A DNA stretch of 64,000 nt from NCBI RefSeq assembly GCF_007981265.1, contig NZ_CP034363.1:3782001-3846000 (forward strand), read 5' to 3'. Shown here piece after piece: positions 19,702 to 34,285 of this stretch. The position numbers and the translations under genes are program-made. The notes under the pieces are model-generated. The model ran no database searches. It worked only from the letters and a program-made list of their open reading frames with translations, and had not been told where the DNA came from. The stretch is from Pantoea sp. CCBC3-3-1. GTDB lineage: Bacteria > Pseudomonadota > Gammaproteobacteria > Enterobacterales > Enterobacteriaceae. Position 1 is the stretch's first letter; the number at the start of each line of letters is the position of its first letter.

Positions 19702-22356
19702 ATGAGTCAACGAGGACTGGAGGCGCTGCTACGTCCTAAATCGATTGCGGTGATTGGCGCTTCAGTACGTCCTGAACGTGCAGGTCATCTGATGATGCGC
19801 AATCTGCTGGCGGGGGGATTCAACGGGCCGGTTTTGCCTGTCACCCCTAAATATAAAGCGGTGTGCGGCGTGTTGGCATGGCCTGATATTGCCAGCCTGC
19901 CTTTTTCACCCGATCTTGCCATCATCTGCACTCATAGCCGTCACAACCTGGCACTGCTGCGCGCGCTGGGCGAACGGGGCTGTAGAGCCTGCATCATTCT
20001 TTCCTCGCCCGCCAGCCAGCATGACGTGTTGAAACAGTGCGCCAGCGAATGGCAAATCCGTTTGCTCGGGCCAAACAGTTTGGGCCTGCTCGCGCCCTGG
20101 CAAGGGTTGAACGCCAGCTTTTCTCCGGTACCCATCGCGAAAGGCAAGCTGGCGTTTGTCTCACAGTCTGCCGCCGTCTCGAATACGATCCTCGACTGGG
20201 CACAACAGCGCCAGCTGGGCTTCTCCTGGTTTATCGCGCTGGGTGACAGTTTGGACATTGATGCCGATGACCTGCTCGATTTCCTTGCGCGCGATGGCAA
20301 AACCAGCGCCATCTTGCTCTACCTTGAACATCTGAGCGACGCCCGGCGCTTTGTTTCTGCCGCACGCAGCGCTGCCAGAAATAAACCGATTCTTATCATC
20401 AAAAGCGGCCGCAGTCAGCAGGCACAGCGGCTGTTGAAAACTCAGGGCGGATCGGATGCGGCCTGGGATGCCGCTATCCAGCGTGCTGGCCTGCTGCGGG
20501 TGCAGGATACCCACGAGCTGTTTTCGGCAGTGGAAACGCTGAATCATATGCGGCCGCTGCGTGGCGAGCGACTGATGATAGTGAGTAACGGTGCGGCGCC
20601 AGCCGCGCTGGCGCTGGATGCGCTTGAGGCTCGCAATGGCAAGCTGGCTGTACCGAGCGAGAACCTGCTGGCAGATTTGCAAAACCTTCTGCCAGATGAA
20701 ATTACTGCCGGTAATCCGCTGGATTTAAAAGATGATGCGACCATCGAACGTTATTTACTTACGGTATCGCGCCTGCTCGACAGTCAGGATCTTGATGCGT
20801 TGATGATCATTCATGCGCCAAGCGCCGTTGCGCCGGCAACGTTAACTGCCCAGCGCCTGATTGAACTCATCGCTTCCCATCCACGCGGTAAACAAATTAC
20901 CTTGCTGACCAACTGGTGTGGTGAGTTTTCATCACTTGATGCCCGCAGGCATTTTAGCGATGCCGGTCTTCCCACTTATCGCACCCCCGAAGGCACAATA
21001 ACGGCTTTTATGCATAGCGTGGAATATCGCCGTAACCAGAAGCAGCTGCGCGAAACGCCCGCCCTGCCAGCCGATTTAATAAATAACACAACTGAAGCCC
21101 ATCAGCTTATTCAGCAAGCGCTGCATGCTGGCAGTACTACGCTCGATACTCACGAAGTACAGGATATTTTACGGGCTTACGGGCTGAATACGCTACCGAC
21201 ATGGATCGCCAGCGACAGCGTAGAGGCCGTGCATATCGCCGAACAGATTGGTTATCCGGTAGCGCTTAAGCTGCGTTCCCCGGACATTCCGCACAAGTCT
21301 GACGTTCAGGGCGTAATGCTCTACCTTCGCACCGCCAGCGAAGTGCAACAGGCCGCAGAGGCGATTATAGATCGTGTCAGGCAGGCCTGGCCTCAGGCCC
21401 AAATTGATGGTCTGCTGGTTCAAAGCATGGCTAACCGTGCCGGTGCACAGGAGTTAAGAGTCGTGATGGAGCACGATCCCGTTTTTGGACCGATGATTAT
21501 GTTGGGAGAAGGCGGCATTGAATGGCAGGCCGATAGGCAGGCGGTTGTGGCGCTGCCGCCACTCAATATGACGCTGGCGCGCTATCTGGTTATTCAGGCA
21601 ATCAAAAGCGGCAAAATTCGTGGCCGCAGCGCGCTTCGCCCGTTGGATATCACGGCGCTGAGCAACGTGCTGGTGCAGGTTTCAACGCTGGTTATCGACT
21701 GCCCGGAGGTACAACGGCTGGATATTCACCCCCTGCTGGCCGCCGGAACCGAGTTTTCGCTGCTGGATGTGACTATGCAACTGGCGCCATTCAGCGGCGA
21801 TGCGGAAAGCCGTCTGGCTATTCGCCCCTATCCCCACATGCTGGAAGAAAGTATTGAATTAAAGAACGGTCAACATTGCCTGTTTCGACCGATTCTTCCG
21901 GAAGACGAACCCCTGTTGCAGCAGTTTATTGCCCAGGTGACGAAGGAGGATCTCTACTATCGCTACTTCAGTGAGATCAACGAGTTTACGCATGATGATT
22001 TGGCTAACATGACGCAAATCGACTACGATCGAGAAATGGCTATTGTGGCTATACGCCAGCACAACGGTGCCGATGAGATTATTGGCGTAACGCGCGCCGT
22101 TTCGGATGCTGACAATATTGATGCCGAATTTTCGGTGCTGGTGCGCTCCGATCTTAAAGGACTTGGCCTTGGCCGGCGACTCCTCGAAAAGATGATTAGC
22201 TATACCCGCCAACACGGGTTACAGCAGCTCAACGGCATTACTATGCCGGGAAACCGCGGCATGATTACCCTGGCGCGCAAACTGGGCTTCGCGGTTGATG
22301 TACAGCTGGAAGACGGTATCGTAGGCCTTTCCCTCAGGCTGGGTACAAGCGGTTAA
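19702..22356 (+). CDS. patZ: protein lysine acetyltransferase Pat
   Basis: PatZ (YfiQ/Pka) acetylates lysines of metabolic enzymes such as acetyl-CoA synthetase. The 884 residues comprise a CoA-binding Rossmann domain (about 1-130, LRPKSIAVIGAS), a ligase-CoA-like domain (to about 290), an ATP-grasp domain (about 480-700) that looks non-catalytic by family knowledge, and a C-terminal GNAT domain (about 725-884). The acetyl-CoA loop of the GNAT part is LGLGRRLLEKM. It has a GGGAGC site and stands between tapT and pssA as in E. coli. Confidence 0.95.
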   Translation: MSQRGLEALLRPKSIAVIGASVRPERAGHLMMRNLLAGGFNGPVLPVTPKYKAVCGVLAWPDIASLPFSPDLAIICTHSRHNLALLRALGERGCRACIILSSPASQHDVLKQCASEWQIRLLGPNSLGLLAPWQGLNASFSPVPIAKGKLAFVSQSAAVSNTILDWAQQRQLGFSWFIALGDSLDIDADDLLDFLARDGKTSAILLYLEHLSDARRFVSAARSAARNKPILIIKSGRSQQAQRLLKTQGGSDAAWDAAIQRAGLLRVQDTHELFSAVETLNHMRPLRGERLMIVSNGAAPAALALDALEARNGKLAVPSENLLADLQNLLPDEITAGNPLDLKDDATIERYLLTVSRLLDSQDLDALMIIHAPSAVAPATLTAQRLIELIASHPRGKQITLLTNWCGEFSSLDARRHFSDAGLPTYRTPEGTITAFMHSVEYRRNQKQLRETPALPADLINNTTEAHQLIQQALHAGSTTLDTHEVQDILRAYGLNTLPTWIASDSVEAVHIAEQIGYPVALKLRSPDIPHKSDVQGVMLYLRTASEVQQAAEAIIDRVRQAWPQAQIDGLLVQSMANRAGAQELRVVMEHDPVFGPMIMLGEGGIEWQADRQAVVALPPLNMTLARYLVIQAIKSGKIRGRSALRPLDITALSNVLVQVSTLVIDCPEVQRLDIHPLLAAGTEFSLLDVTMQLAPFSGDAESRLAIRPYPHMLEESIELKNGQHCLFRPILPEDEPLLQQFIAQVTKEDLYYRYFSEINEFTHDDLANMTQIDYDREMAIVAIRQHNGADEIIGVTRAVSDADNIDAEFSVLVRSDLKGLGLGRRLLEKMISYTRQHGLQQLNGITMPGNRGMITLARKLGFAVDVQLEDGIVGLSLRLGTSG

Positions 22357-22470
22357 TGTCTGGAAACGTAAAACTGCCCACCTCAACGCTAAGTAATGGT
22401 AACATTAGCGGTTATGGTGATGATTTTATGGCGAAAGGCCATTCTATGAACAGAGAAGAAACGCACTGTG

Positions 22471-23826
22471 ATGCTGTCTAAATTCAAACGTAATAAACAC
22501 CAACAGCACCTTGCGCAACTGCCAAAACTGTCTCAGTCGGTTGCTGATTTCACCACGCTGTATTCGCCCGCAGATTTTCGACAAACGCTGCTGGAAAAAA
22601 TAGCGGCTGCCACGCGGCGCATCTGCATTGTGGCACTTTATCTTGAAAATGATGATGGTGGACGCAGCATCCTGTCCGCGCTTTATGAAGCGAGACGCAT
22701 CCGGCCCGAGCTGGATATTAGAATCCTTGTCGACTGGCACCGTGCTCAGCGTGGTCGTATTGGCGCAGCGAAAGGCGTGACCAACGCCGACTGGTATTGC
22801 GAAATGGCCGATCGCTATCCCGATCTCGCTATTCACGTCTATGGCGTGCCGGTTAACACACGCGAGGCACTGGGCGTTTTACATCTTAAAGGCTCGGTTA
22901 TTGACGATACCGTCCTCTATACCGGTGCCAGCCTGAATGATGTTTATCTGCATCAGCATGACAAATATCGCTATGATCGCTACCAGCTGATTACCAATCC
23001 GACGCTGGCCGATACCTTTATGAACTGGATCGATACCAATCTGATTCAGGCTGAGGCCGTCCACCGTCTCGATCAGCATGAACGCCCAAAAAGCCCGGAG
23101 ATTAAAAACGAAACCCGCCAGTTCCGTCAGGAGCTGCGTGGCTTCGATTATGAATTTGTCGGCGACGCCAATAACGAAGAGCTGGCGGTGACGCCGCTGG
23201 TTGGCCTCGGCAAGCGCAGCCTGCTAAATAAAACTATTTATCACCTGATGCCCTGTGCCGAGCAAAAGCTGACGCTCTGCACACCCTATTTTAATCTGCC
23301 GGCTATTCTGGTTCGTAATATTATCTGGCTGCTGCGACAGGGCAAAGACGTTGAAATCATCGTGGGAGATAAAACCGCGAATGACTTCTATATTCCGCAA
23401 GATCAACCCTTCAAAATCATCGGGGCTCTGCCCTATCTGTATGAAATTAATTTGAGGCGTTTTCTCAGTCGCCTGCAATATTATGTCACCAGTGGGCAAC
23501 TGACGGTGAGATTATGGAAAGACAGGGAAAACAGCTATCACCTGAAAGGTATGTGGGTGGATGATGAATGGATGCTGATTACCGGAAATAACCTGAACCC
23601 GCGCGCCTGGCGTCTTGATTTAGAAAATGCCGTGCTGATCCACGATCCCCTTCAGCAATTAGCCGCACAGCGAGAAAAAGAGCTGGCTCTGATCCGTGAG
23701 CATACTACGGTAGTCCAGCACTTCCGCGATCTGGAAAGTATTGCTGATTACCCGGTTAAAGTGAGAAAACTGATCCGCCGCCTGCGTCGCATCCGTATCG
23801 ACAGGCTTATCAGCCGTATTTTATAA
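22471..23826 (+). CDS. pssA: CDP-diacylglycerol-serine O-phosphatidyltransferase
   Basis: PssA makes phosphatidylserine from CDP-diacylglycerol and serine, the first committed step to phosphatidylethanolamine. It is a peripheral, phospholipase-D-superfamily enzyme with two HKD motifs, at about residues 133 (HLKGSVIDD) and 352 (HLKGMWVDDEW). The basic C-terminus (RKLIRRLRRIRIDRL) suits membrane and ribosome binding. The ATG at 22471 gives 451 residues, the E. coli length; a GTG directly upstream is not needed. Confidence 0.97.
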   Translation: MLSKFKRNKHQQHLAQLPKLSQSVADFTTLYSPADFRQTLLEKIAAATRRICIVALYLENDDGGRSILSALYEARRIRPELDIRILVDWHRAQRGRIGAAKGVTNADWYCEMADRYPDLAIHVYGVPVNTREALGVLHLKGSVIDDTVLYTGASLNDVYLHQHDKYRYDRYQLITNPTLADTFMNWIDTNLIQAEAVHRLDQHERPKSPEIKNETRQFRQELRGFDYEFVGDANNEELAVTPLVGLGKRSLLNKTIYHLMPCAEQKLTLCTPYFNLPAILVRNIIWLLRQGKDVEIIVGDKTANDFYIPQDQPFKIIGALPYLYEINLRRFLSRLQYYVTSGQLTVRLWKDRENSYHLKGMWVDDEWMLITGNNLNPRAWRLDLENAVLIHDPLQQLAAQREKELALIREHTTVVQHFRDLESIADYPVKVRKLIRRLRRIRIDRLISRIL

Positions 23827-23842
23827 GTTAGCTATCCTTATT

Positions 23843-23870
23843 AAGCCCTGTCATCGTACAGGGCTTTTTT
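23843..23870 (+). terminator. terminator between pssA and yfiM
   Basis: The nine-base stem AAGCCCTGT/ACAGGGCTT is followed by six T residues. It ends only 13 bases before the yfiM start, so it may also attenuate read-through into yfiM. Confidence 0.9.
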
Positions 23871-23882
23871 ACAGGAGCAGGC

Positions 23883-24203
23883 ATGCGCATACTTTTGTTA
23901 AGCATCATTCTGGGTTGTAGCGGCTGTACGCACATGGCGCAGGATGACTGGACGGGTAAAGATAAGGCCCAGCATTTTATCTCCTCCGCTTTTCTTTCTG
24001 CTGCCGGCAATGCATATGGTGAAAAACAGAACTGGCATAAAGGGCATAGTGGCGGTTTCGGCCTGTCGTTTGCTATTAGTATTGGGGCCGTAAAAGAGTT
24101 GTACGACAGTCGGAAAGGCGGAACAGGCTGGAGCTGGAAAGATTTCAGCTGGGATGTAGCCGGTGCTGCCACCGGCTATGCGTTGTGGAATGCAGGACGT
24201 TAA
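23883..24203 (+). CDS. yfiM: lipoprotein YfiM
   Basis: YfiM is a small conserved lipoprotein of unknown function, 106 residues. The signal peptide ends at a lipobox GCSGC (Cys15). After the Cys come a charged DKAQHF segment and a hydrophobic stretch (GGFGLSFAISIGAVKELYD) that looks membrane-associated, then WSWKDFSWDVAGAATGYALW. Its stop codon directly abuts the stop of the convergent kgtP (TAATTA), so there is no intergenic base. Confidence 0.9.
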   Translation: MRILLLSIILGCSGCTHMAQDDWTGKDKAQHFISSAFLSAAGNAYGEKQNWHKGHSGGFGLSFAISIGAVKELYDSRKGGTGWSWKDFSWDVAGAATGYALWNAGR

Positions 24204-25505
24204 TTAGAGCTTAAGACCCTTGCCTCTGCGGTGCAGCATCAGAGATACCAGGAAGGCCACTGCGCCCATGCCAGCAACGTACCAGAAGAAACTGGTTTCG
24301 CTTCCCGCCGCCTTTAGCGACAAAGCAACATATTCCGCAGATCCGCCAAACAGGGCGTTGGCTACGGCGTATGACAGGCCGACTCCCAGCGCACGCACTT
24401 CGGGTGAGAACATTTCCGCTTTAAGTATGCCGCTGATTGAAGTGTAGAAACTGACAATCAGCAGTGAGAGCATGATCAGCGAGAACGCAATCCATGGGCT
24501 GGTAACGCTCTGTAAAATGGTTAATACAGGCACAGTGCAAATTGCCGCCAGCCCGCCAAAAATCAGCATGGAGTTTCTTCTGCCAATCTTGTCAGATAAT
24601 GCACCAATTAACGGCTGAATCAGCATAAAAATGAACAGTGCTGCGGTCATCAAAGCGCTGGCAGTACGCGTATCCATCCCTGATGTATTCACCAGATATT
24701 TCTGCATGTAGGTCGTAAAGGTGTAGAAGCTGAGCGAGCCGCCCGCCGTAAAACCCAATACCATGATAAAGGCGCGACGATGTTTCCACAGCCCTTTTAG
24801 CGACCCGGCGTCTTTATGATTACGTGTTTCGCTATCAGAAGTTTCATTCAGTGAGCGACGTAAATAAAGAGCAATGACCGCAAGCGCCGCACCCAAGGCA
24901 AAAGGAATACGCCAGCCCCAGGTTCTCAGCTCCTGGTCTGACAATATCTGCTGTAGCACGACAACGGTGAGCAACGCCATTAGCTGACCGCCGATCAGCG
25001 TGACGTACTGGAATGATGCGTAGAATCCTTTCTTACCCTCAACGGCTACTTCGCTCATATAGGTTGCGCTGGTGCCGTATTCCCCGCCAACTGACAATCC
25101 CTGAAACAGACGTGCCAGCAACAGCAGGGCAGGAGCCCAAAGACCAATGGTTTCATAACCTGGCAAACAGGCGATTACCAGCGATCCAAAGCACATCATG
25201 CAGACAGAAATTAGCATCGATTTTTTTCTGCCGTGCTTATCTCCGATATAACCGAACAACCAGCCGCCAATAGGACGCATCAGGAAACCAGCGGCAAACA
25301 CGCCTGCTGTTTGCAAAAGTTGAGTGGTTGAATTGCCGGTAGGGAAAAACACATGCGCAAAATAGAGCGAGCAAAATGAATAAACGTAGAAGTCGAACCA
25401 CTCCACCAGATTGCCTGATGAAGCCCCTACAATAGCCCAGATTCGTTGTCGTGTAGTAAGGGCCTCTGGTGGCGCTGTACTCCTTGATGTGGTGGCTACT
25501 GCCAT
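24204..25505 (-). CDS. kgtP: 2-oxoglutarate:proton symporter
   Basis: KgtP is a 12-helix inner-membrane importer of 2-oxoglutarate from the metabolite:H+ symporter branch of the MFS. The 433-residue protein has the family's [13 protein letters not shown] in helix 1, the loop 2-3 signature GDKHGRKK, and [13 protein letters not shown] in helix 4. The start at 25505 has a GAGG site 11 bases upstream. It stands alone between yfiM and the rRNA operon, as in E. coli. Confidence 0.95.
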   Translation of the reverse strand: MAVATTSRSTAPPEALTTRQRIWAIVGASSGNLVEWFDFYVYSFCSLYFAHVFFPTGNSTTQLLQTAGVFAAGFLMRPIGGWLFGYIGDKHGRKKSMLISVCMMCFGSLVIACLPGYETIGLWAPALLLLARLFQGLSVGGEYGTSATYMSEVAVEGKKGFYASFQYVTLIGGQLMALLTVVVLQQILSDQELRTWGWRIPFALGAALAVIALYLRRSLNETSDSETRNHKDAGSLKGLWKHRRAFIMVLGFTAGGSLSFYTFTTYMQKYLVNTSGMDTRTASALMTAALFIFMLIQPLIGALSDKIGRRNSMLIFGGLAAICTVPVLTILQSVTSPWIAFSLIMLSLLIVSFYTSISGILKAEMFSPEVRALGVGLSYAVANALFGGSAEYVALSLKAAGSETSFFWYVAGMGAVAFLVSLMLHRRGKGLKL

Positions 25506-25887
25506 ATTGTCTTAACCTCGCAATTATCCTTGCTAATTACTAGCAATGGAAATGAATCAATACCGCAATAAATTCTATTCACGGCATGCTAAAAACTTGT
25601 TTTTATTTGAAAGATGTAACGCTGTTGCAGGTATGAGCATTGAAAACATCCCTGCTCTGATTATGTCAGGATATGTTTATTTATTGCAAAAAAGATTAGC
25701 AGGTTACCGGGCACGATCGCTTTTTCTACTGATTAATGCCACTTTCGGTAAGGGTTCGGTCTACTACGGTAGATGAAATTCAACGTTGTTAACTGGTTAA
25801 GCGAGGCTTTCCACCTGCTTCTGGTCGGAAACCGCTCACTGAACGGGCAAACGCGGTGACTTATAAGCCGATTTTCTGGCCCCCAAC
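25506..25887. other. intergenic region between kgtP and the rRNA operon
   Basis: About 380 bases, AT-rich near kgtP, which must hold its promoter. No credible gene, repeat or mobile element was seen; a plus-strand frame at 25546-25776 has no family resemblance and no ribosome site. Confidence 0.6.
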
Positions 25888-25917
25888 GCAAAAAACCCTG
25901 ACCGTGAGGTCAGGGTT
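25888..25917 (-). terminator. rRNA operon terminator
   Basis: On the minus strand, a ten-base stem AACCCTGACC/GGTCAGGGTT with a four-base loop is followed by a T-run. It starts about 13 bases after the 5S 3' end. Confidence 0.93.
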
Positions 25918-25929
25918 ATCGCGATTTGA

Positions 25930-26049
25930 TCGCCTGGCAGTTCCCTACTCTCGCATGGGGAGACCCCACACTACCATCGGCGCTACGGCGTTTCACTTCT
26001 GAGTTCGGCATGGGGTCAGGTGGGACCACCGCGCTAAAGCCGCCAGGCA
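25930..26049 (-). rRNA. rrf: 5S ribosomal RNA
   Basis: A 120-base match to enterobacterial 5S rRNA. The ends pair as TGCCTGGCGGC with CTGCCAGGCG, and the internal GTGGTCCCACCTGACCCCAT and GAACTCAGAAGTGAAACG segments are conserved. It is the last gene of the operon. Confidence 0.97.
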
Positions 26050-26272
26050 AATTCTGTGCTCTGTCCTGTGTCTTTCGCTCCGTGGCCGCGTTGGCCGCGC
26101 TTGTAAAGTCAGTCACATACTTCAGTATGTTCCTTCCTTCACGGCACTTGCCGCCTTGCCACAAAGCAAAATCCCACGGACCTGAGTCCGCAGAACAGAT
26201 AAATCTTTATCCGGTTAACAAGCTGAAAATCTTTGCGTCTCTCAACGCTCACCAGAACGCTTCTGGCGTTGT

Positions 26273-29180
<2,908 letters not shown>

Positions 29181-29312
29181 TCACAACCCACAAGCGTCCC
29201 GAAAGACACATTGCTGTTGTAAGCATTTGAGAGACTCGAACACATCGTTTTGTTTACCCTTATTACGGAGGTTAAACACGACGTGTCGTTTCAATTTTCA
29301 GCTTGTTCCGGA

Positions 29313-29325
29313 TTGTTAAAGAGCA
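29313..29325 (-). promoter_or_regulatory. boxA antitermination element before 23S
   Basis: On the minus strand the bases read TGCTCTTTAACAA, the rRNA boxA bound by NusB-NusE. It lies in the tRNA-Glu to 23S spacer, as in E. coli operons. Confidence 0.85.
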
Positions 29326-29399
29326 AATATCTCAAACGTAGCTCGTAAGCCAGTTTTGAGATACTTTGTGGAGACACCTTTCACCTGTCACCAAGCAAG

Positions 29400-29474
29400 T
29401 GGCGTCCCCTAGGGGATTCGAACCCCTGTTGCCGCCGTGAAAGGGCGGAGTCCTAACCGCTAGACGAAGGGGAC
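29400..29474 (-). tRNA. gltT: tRNA-Glu (anticodon UUC)
   Basis: A 75-base tRNA including CCA. The acceptor GTCCCCT pairs with AGGGGAC, the anticodon loop is CTTTCAC, and the T arm is AGGGGTTCGAATCCCCT. It is the spacer tRNA of the rRNA operon, matching the rrnB/C/E/G type. The exact gltX-series symbol cannot be fixed from one operon. Confidence 0.96.
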
Positions 29475-29518
29475 ACGGATAGTGTCACGACTTCGCAGCC
29501 GTCTTGCTCTAACGTTTC

Positions 29519-29542
29519 TATCAGACAATCTGTGTGAGCACT
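29519..29542 (-). other. 16S RNA processing stem, 3' side
   Basis: These bases (TCAGACAATCTGTGTGAGCA region on the plus strand) are the reverse complement, with one or two mismatches, of 31236-31260 on the other side of 16S. Together they form the long stem cut by RNase III. Confidence 0.8.
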
Positions 29543-29563
29543 GCGCGGGAAGGTATCTTCAGG

Positions 29564-31106
<1,543 letters not shown>

Positions 31107-31235
31107 AAAGTTCGATTTGCTGCAACAAGTGCAGCGATGCTCAAGTGTAAAACGTCATAATGAATTTTCATTATGTGTTCACTCTTAAGACTTGATATTT
31201 TTTGACACCCGAAGGTGTCTTGATATCAATCCTGC

Positions 31236-31260
31236 GAGTGCCCACACAGATTGTCTGATA
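31236..31260 (-). other. 16S RNA processing stem, 5' side
   Basis: Partner of 29519-29542: CACACAGATTGTCTGATA here pairs with TATCAGACAATCTGTGTG there. The loop so formed contains the entire 16S sequence. Confidence 0.8.
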
Positions 31261-31262
31261 AA

Positions 31263-31275
31263 TTGTTAAAGAGCG
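31263..31275 (-). promoter_or_regulatory. boxA antitermination element in the rRNA leader
   Basis: On the minus strand the bases read CGCTCTTTAACAA, a leader boxA located about 40 bases downstream of promoter P2. Confidence 0.85.
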
Positions 31276-31314
31276 TTGCGAACAGTGCCTTAGCTTCCTG
31301 TCGCGAGGTGGCGT

Positions 31315-31342
31315 ATATTACGCTTTCCTCCTTCAGAGTCAA
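31315..31342 (-). promoter_or_regulatory. rRNA promoter P2
   Basis: On the minus strand: -35 TTGACT (31342-31337), 16-base spacer, -10 TAATAT (31320-31315), followed by the GC-rich discriminator ACGCCACC. Confidence 0.88.
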
Positions 31343-31435
31343 CTTCTTTTTGAGAAGTTTTTCTCCGGCGATTCAGCTTCCTGAACCTCCTGAACCGGCG
31401 GGCTGTAAGCCGTTGTGCCGTCTCAGTGGTTGCGC

Positions 31436-31463
31436 ATTATAGGGAGTTCTCGCCGGCTGACAA
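31436..31463 (-). promoter_or_regulatory. rRNA promoter P1
   Basis: On the minus strand: -35 TTGTCA, 16-base spacer, -10 TATAAT, followed by GCGCAACC. The 16-base spacer and GC-rich discriminator are the features that make rRNA P1 promoters sensitive to ppGpp and initiating NTPs. An A/T tract (TTTTTTGCAATTAG) upstream fits an UP element. Confidence 0.92.
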
Positions 31464-31544
31464 CCCCTAATTGCAAAAAAGTTCTCAACCGCTCAAAAAC
31501 CAACCTCAACCATCCAAAAACCACACATTTCGCCCTCTTTTTAA

Positions 31545-31571
31545 ACAAAAATGGGCCCGAAGGCCCATTTA
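31545..31571 (-). terminator. terminator of clpB
   Basis: The stem AAATGGGCC/GGCCCATTT with a TTCG-type tetraloop is followed by TTG and TTT on the minus strand. It separates clpB from the rRNA P1 region. Confidence 0.88.
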
Positions 31572-31586
31572 AATACGTTTCATCTG

Positions 31587-34160
31587 TTATTGCTGAGCAA
31601 CAATGACGCCATCCTGGACGGTCATTTCAATCATTTTTCCTGGAACAAGAGTTCCGGAAAGTATCTGTTGCGCCAGCGGGTTCTCAATTTGCTGCTGAAT
31701 AGCGCGTTTCAGCGGTCTTGCACCGTAAACCGGGTCATAACCATTTTCGCCAAGCAGCTGCAATGCCTCATCAGAGATATGCAGCTGATAGCCACGATCG
31801 GCCAGGCGATCGTACAACCGCTGCAGCTGGATTTTGGCGATTGAAGCAATGTGTTTCTCGCCTAACGGATGGAAGACCACCAGCTCGTCAATACGGTTAA
31901 TGAACTCCGGACGGAAATGGTGCCCCACAACCGTCATCACCACATCTTTCATTTCAGGGTAGCTGAGTTCGCCAAAACGCTCCTGAATCAGATCGGATCC
32001 AAGGTTAGACGTCATAATGACGACGGTATTACGGAAATCTACCGTTCTGCCCTGCCCATCCGTCAGGCGACCATCATCCAGAACCTGTAAAAGGATATTA
32101 AATACGTCCGGATGTGCCTTCTCGACTTCATCCAACAGGATCACAGAATAAGGACGACGACGAACCGCTTCGGTCAGATACCCCCCTTCTTCATAACCTA
32201 CATAGCCAGGAGGTGCGCCGACCAAACGCGATACCGAGTGTTTCTCCATAAACTCGGACATATCAAGACGGACCATTGCGTCATCGCTGTCGAACATAAA
32301 GTTAGCCAGCGCTTTGCAAAGTTCGGTCTTACCCACCCCCGTAGGGCCAAGGAACAGGAAGGAACCGATCGGTCGGTTAGGATCCGCGAGGCCCGCACGG
32401 CTACGCCGTATAGCATTAGACACCGCCTCGACGGCTTCATTCTGCCCAATAACGCGCTGATGAAGTTCCTGTTCCATTCGCAACAGCTTATCGCGCTCGC
32501 CTTCCATCATGCGATCGACCGGGATACCGGTCCAACGCGCCAGCACATCTGCAATTTCAACGTCGGTTACGCGATTACGTAACAGCCGCATGGTTTTGCC
32601 TTCCGACTGCGTGGCTGAAGCCAGCTGTTTCTCCAGTTCAGGAATTTTGCCGTATTGTAACTCTGACATCTGCGCGAGATCGCCGGAGCGTCGCGCTTGC
32701 TCAAGAGAAAGCTTAGCCTGCTCAAGTTCCGCTTTAATTGTCTGAGTGCCGGACAACGACGCTTTTTCCGCTTTCCACTCCTCTTCCAGCTCAGAGTAGT
32801 CGCGCTCTTTCTGATTCAGTTCATCTTCCAGCATTTCCAGGCGTTTGATGCTGGCATCGTCAGACTCTTTTTTCAGCGCCTGCTGTTCCAGCTTCAACTG
32901 AATGATGCGACGCTCAAGGCGATCTAAAGATTCCGGCTTAGAGTCAATCTGCATACGAATACTGGAAGCCGCTTCATCAATCAGGTCAATGGCTTTGTCA
33001 GGCAGCTGGCGATCCGCAATGTAACGATGGGACAGCGTAGCTGCGGCCACGATTGCTGGATCGGTAATCTGTACATGGTGATGCAGCTCGTAGCGTTCTT
33101 TTAACCCGCGCAGGATAGCAATGGTATCTTCGACGCTGGGTTCAGCGACGAATACTTTCTGGAAACGACGCTCAAGCGCGGCATCCTTCTCTATATACTG
33201 ACGATACTCATCCAGCGTTGTGGCACCCACACAGTGCAGTTCACCACGAGCCAGTGCGGGTTTAAGCATGTTTCCGGCATCCATCGCGCCGTCCGCTTTA
33301 CCCGCGCCGACCATGGTATGGAGCTCATCGATAAAGAGGATGACGTTGCCTTCCTGCTTTGACAGGTCGTTCAATACGGCTTTCAGCCGCTCTTCGAACT
33401 CGCCACGATATTTTGCACCCGCCACCAGTGCGCCCATATCCAGTGCAAGCACCCGGCGCCCTTTCAGCCCTTCTGGCACTTCACCGTTAATGATTCGCTG
33501 CGCCAGACCTTCTACAATGGCGGTTTTACCGACGCCGGGTTCACCGATAAGCACCGGATTGTTTTTCGTACGGCGCTGAAGAACCTGAATAGTGCGGCGA
33601 ATTTCTTCGTCACGCCCTATCACCGGGTCGAGTTTGCCTTTTTCTGCCCGTTCGGTCAGATCGATAGTGTATTTGTTCAGTGCCTGACGCTGATCTTCAG
33701 CCCCTTGGTCGTTCACGGTTTCGCCTCCACGCATCTGGTCAATCGCTCTGGTCAGCTTATCGCTGGTTGCGCCAGCAGATTTTAATAAATCCGCCAGTGA
33801 GCCACGCGAGTCGAGAGCGGCAAGAACAAACAATTCGGATGAGATAAAGTTGTCGGCGCGCTTTTGCGCCAGTTTGTCACAGAGATTGAGTACGCGGACA
33901 AGATCCGCTGAAGGTTGTACATCGCCATCCGTTCCTTCCACCTGCGGCAAACGACTGATGGACTGTTCCACGGCGGCGCGCAGCGCAGCGACATCCACGC
34001 CAGCGGTAGTAAGTAAAGGACGAACGGAACCGCCTTCCTGATTGAGCAGCGCGCTCATCAGATGAAGAGGTTCTATAAATTGGTTATCGCGCCCGAGCGC
34101 TAAAGACTGGGCATCAGCCAGAGCAAGCTGGAATTTATTAGTAAGACGATCCAGACGCAT
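31587..34160 (-). CDS. clpB: ATP-dependent protein disaggregase ClpB
   Basis: ClpB is a hexameric Hsp100 ATPase that, with DnaK, rescues aggregated proteins. Its 857 residues equal the E. coli length. In order: N domain (1-~145); first AAA domain with Walker [14 protein letters not shown] and Walker [10 protein letters not shown]; the coiled-coil middle domain (~410-520); and second AAA domain with [13 protein letters not shown] and [13 protein letters not shown] sigma-32-like promoter precedes it and an internal GTG start lies at codon 149. pgeF and rluD lie upstream in the same direction. Confidence 0.98.
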   Translation of the reverse strand: MRLDRLTNKFQLALADAQSLALGRDNQFIEPLHLMSALLNQEGGSVRPLLTTAGVDVAALRAAVEQSISRLPQVEGTDGDVQPSADLVRVLNLCDKLAQKRADNFISSELFVLAALDSRGSLADLLKSAGATSDKLTRAIDQMRGGETVNDQGAEDQRQALNKYTIDLTERAEKGKLDPVIGRDEEIRRTIQVLQRRTKNNPVLIGEPGVGKTAIVEGLAQRIINGEVPEGLKGRRVLALDMGALVAGAKYRGEFEERLKAVLNDLSKQEGNVILFIDELHTMVGAGKADGAMDAGNMLKPALARGELHCVGATTLDEYRQYIEKDAALERRFQKVFVAEPSVEDTIAILRGLKERYELHHHVQITDPAIVAAATLSHRYIADRQLPDKAIDLIDEAASSIRMQIDSKPESLDRLERRIIQLKLEQQALKKESDDASIKRLEMLEDELNQKERDYSELEEEWKAEKASLSGTQTIKAELEQAKLSLEQARRSGDLAQMSELQYGKIPELEKQLASATQSEGKTMRLLRNRVTDVEIADVLARWTGIPVDRMMEGERDKLLRMEQELHQRVIGQNEAVEAVSNAIRRSRAGLADPNRPIGSFLFLGPTGVGKTELCKALANFMFDSDDAMVRLDMSEFMEKHSVSRLVGAPPGYVGYEEGGYLTEAVRRRPYSVILLDEVEKAHPDVFNILLQVLDDGRLTDGQGRTVDFRNTVVIMTSNLGSDLIQERFGELSYPEMKDVVMTVVGHHFRPEFINRIDELVVFHPLGEKHIASIAKIQLQRLYDRLADRGYQLHISDEALQLLGENGYDPVYGARPLKRAIQQQIENPLAQQILSGTLVPGKMIEMTVQDGVIVAQQ
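33714..33728 (-). promoter_or_regulatory. internal translation start within clpB (short ClpB isoform)
   Basis: Codon 149 is GTG (33716-33714 on the minus strand) and is preceded, seven bases upstream, by GGAGG (33728-33724). E. coli makes a shorter ClpB from Val149 using the same arrangement. The second product would lack the N domain. Confidence 0.75.
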
Positions 34161-34196
34161 AATTCCCCCATTCAGGTCAAATTGCTACTGGAGATT

Positions 34197-34224
34197 AAAT
34201 GAGGTCTTCCCTCAAATTTTCAAG
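34197..34224 (-). promoter_or_regulatory. heat-shock (sigma-32) promoter of clpB
   Basis: On the minus strand: -35 CTTGAA (34224-34219), 14-base spacer, -10 CCTCATTT (34204-34197), against the consensus CTTGAA and CCCCATNT. It lies 37 bases upstream of clpB. Confidence 0.85.
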
Positions 34225-34285
34225 TTTAATGACCCGAATATTTTGGCGAAAAATACATCAATCTGGACCGTCTTATGGCGACAGG

